Positions 63,861-64,000 of a stretch of 64,000 nucleotides of DNA are shown in pieces; within the stretch, counting starts at the first letter, position 1; every line of letters starts with the position of its first letter. The notes under the pieces are model-generated. The model ran no database searches. It saw only the letters and a list, made by a program, of their open reading frames with translations, and was not told the DNA's origin. Location: assembly GCA_963695415.1 (NCBI GenBank), contig CAVOGL010000001.1:1-64000 (forward strand), written 5' to 3'. The stretch comes from CAVXWV01 sp963695415. GTDB taxonomy: Bacteria > Chloroflexota > Anaerolineae > Anaerolineales > UBA4823. Made by a program: the position numbers and the translations under genes.

Positions 63861-64000
63861 TCAATAGTTAGACCTGATCGTTTGTATTGTCTGTCCCTCA
63901 GGATCGCGAATAGTCACCTCAAGCGGCATTTGACCCGGCAAGGAATGTGTAGCGCAACCAAAACAAGGATCGTAAGCGCGAAACGCCATCTCGATACGGT
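63861..64000 (-). CDS. NiFe hydrogenase large subunit, C-terminal end (partial)
   Basis: The frame reads PYRIEMAFRAYDPCFGCATHSLPGQMPLEVTIRDPEGQTIQTIRSNY and stops at 63861. DPCFGCATH is the L2 motif DPCxxCxxH with the two Cys ligands of the NiFe site; the C-terminal peptide after the His is removed by a maturation protease in the family. The ending SLPGQMPLEV is typical of group 3 enzymes (Mvh/Hox/Frh-like). The gene continues beyond the window. The cyclic-nucleotide-binding genes follow it on the same strand. Confidence 0.9.
   Translation of the reverse strand, partial: RIEMAFRAYDPCFGCATHSLPGQMPLEVTIRDPEGQTIQTIRSNY

Noticed and set aside
1..64000. tRNA, rRNA, riboswitch
   Set aside because: I looked for cloverleaf ends (GGTTCRANNCC) and known riboswitch cores by eye and saw none. 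A covariance search would be decisive.

Overview
The window looks like a chromosomal segment of an anaerobic, fermentative Anaerolineae-type bacterium (phylum Chloroflexota). That placement is an inference. It rests on the combination of Thr/Pro-rich linkers in secreted proteins, Asp-box propellers, carbohydrate ABC transporters, a class III cyclase, a GAF-SpoIIE phosphatase, the end of a group 3-type NiFe hydrogenase, and many short hairpin repeats. No rRNA or tRNA gene was recognised.

Region by region. 1-9.6 kb is a graveyard of decayed genes, each broken by several frameshifts or stops: ParB-like, alpha-carbonic anhydrase, P-loop kinase, SAM methyltransferase, two DinB-type proteins, DUF2961 glycosidase-like, TIR receptor-like and a DUF2255 tail. 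9.6-14.9 kb holds small intact housekeeping or accessory genes (M50-like membrane protein, DHFR-like reductase, DUF4256, SRPBCC, zinc-free alcohol dehydrogenase). 14.8-16.3 kb is a repeat hotspot built around a REP-associated tyrosine transposase. 16.3-25.1 kb carries an RraA-like protein, DUF1905, a beta-helix protein, a cyclase, a methyltransferase, a GNAT (with a broken second copy 3.6 kb away), an MFS exporter and a GAF-SpoIIE phosphatase. 25.4-35.5 kb is a carbohydrate locus: family 1 binding protein plus two permeases, an enolase-superfamily dehydratase, a phytanoyl-CoA-type oxygenase and a GH28-like enzyme, with an unrelated DnaA-N/winged-helix protein under a putative LexA box. 36-38 kb contains IS481-type integrase debris.

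The most unusual stretch is 38.9-46.1 kb. A lipoprotein thioredoxin/AhpC-TSA gene has a single in-frame TGA exactly at the first cysteine position of its CxxC motif, followed by a bacterial-SECIS-like stem-loop, so it is a strong selenoprotein candidate. Next to it is a family 5 (peptide-type) binding protein whose two halves are in the wrong order (circular permutation). It is followed by a DppB-like permease, a DppC-like permease carrying an extra periplasmic domain of about 110 residues that resembles one lobe of a binding protein, and two ATPases.

46.3-51.4 kb (minus strand) is a second carbohydrate importer operon that includes a membrane-anchored Asp-box propeller. 51.8-60.3 kb has a dual-specificity phosphatase, two tandem uroporphyrinogen-decarboxylase-family proteins, a DUF5107/TPR protein, a DUF6951-like protein, a PGM1-type ATP-grasp ligase and a GH101-like glycosidase. 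60.4-62.6 kb has a TolB-like propeller lipoprotein and a tandem BIME-like array. The right edge has two cyclic-nucleotide-binding proteins beside the C-terminus of a NiFe hydrogenase large subunit. About a dozen otherwise intact genes carry a single frameshift, so indel errors in the assembly cannot be excluded.
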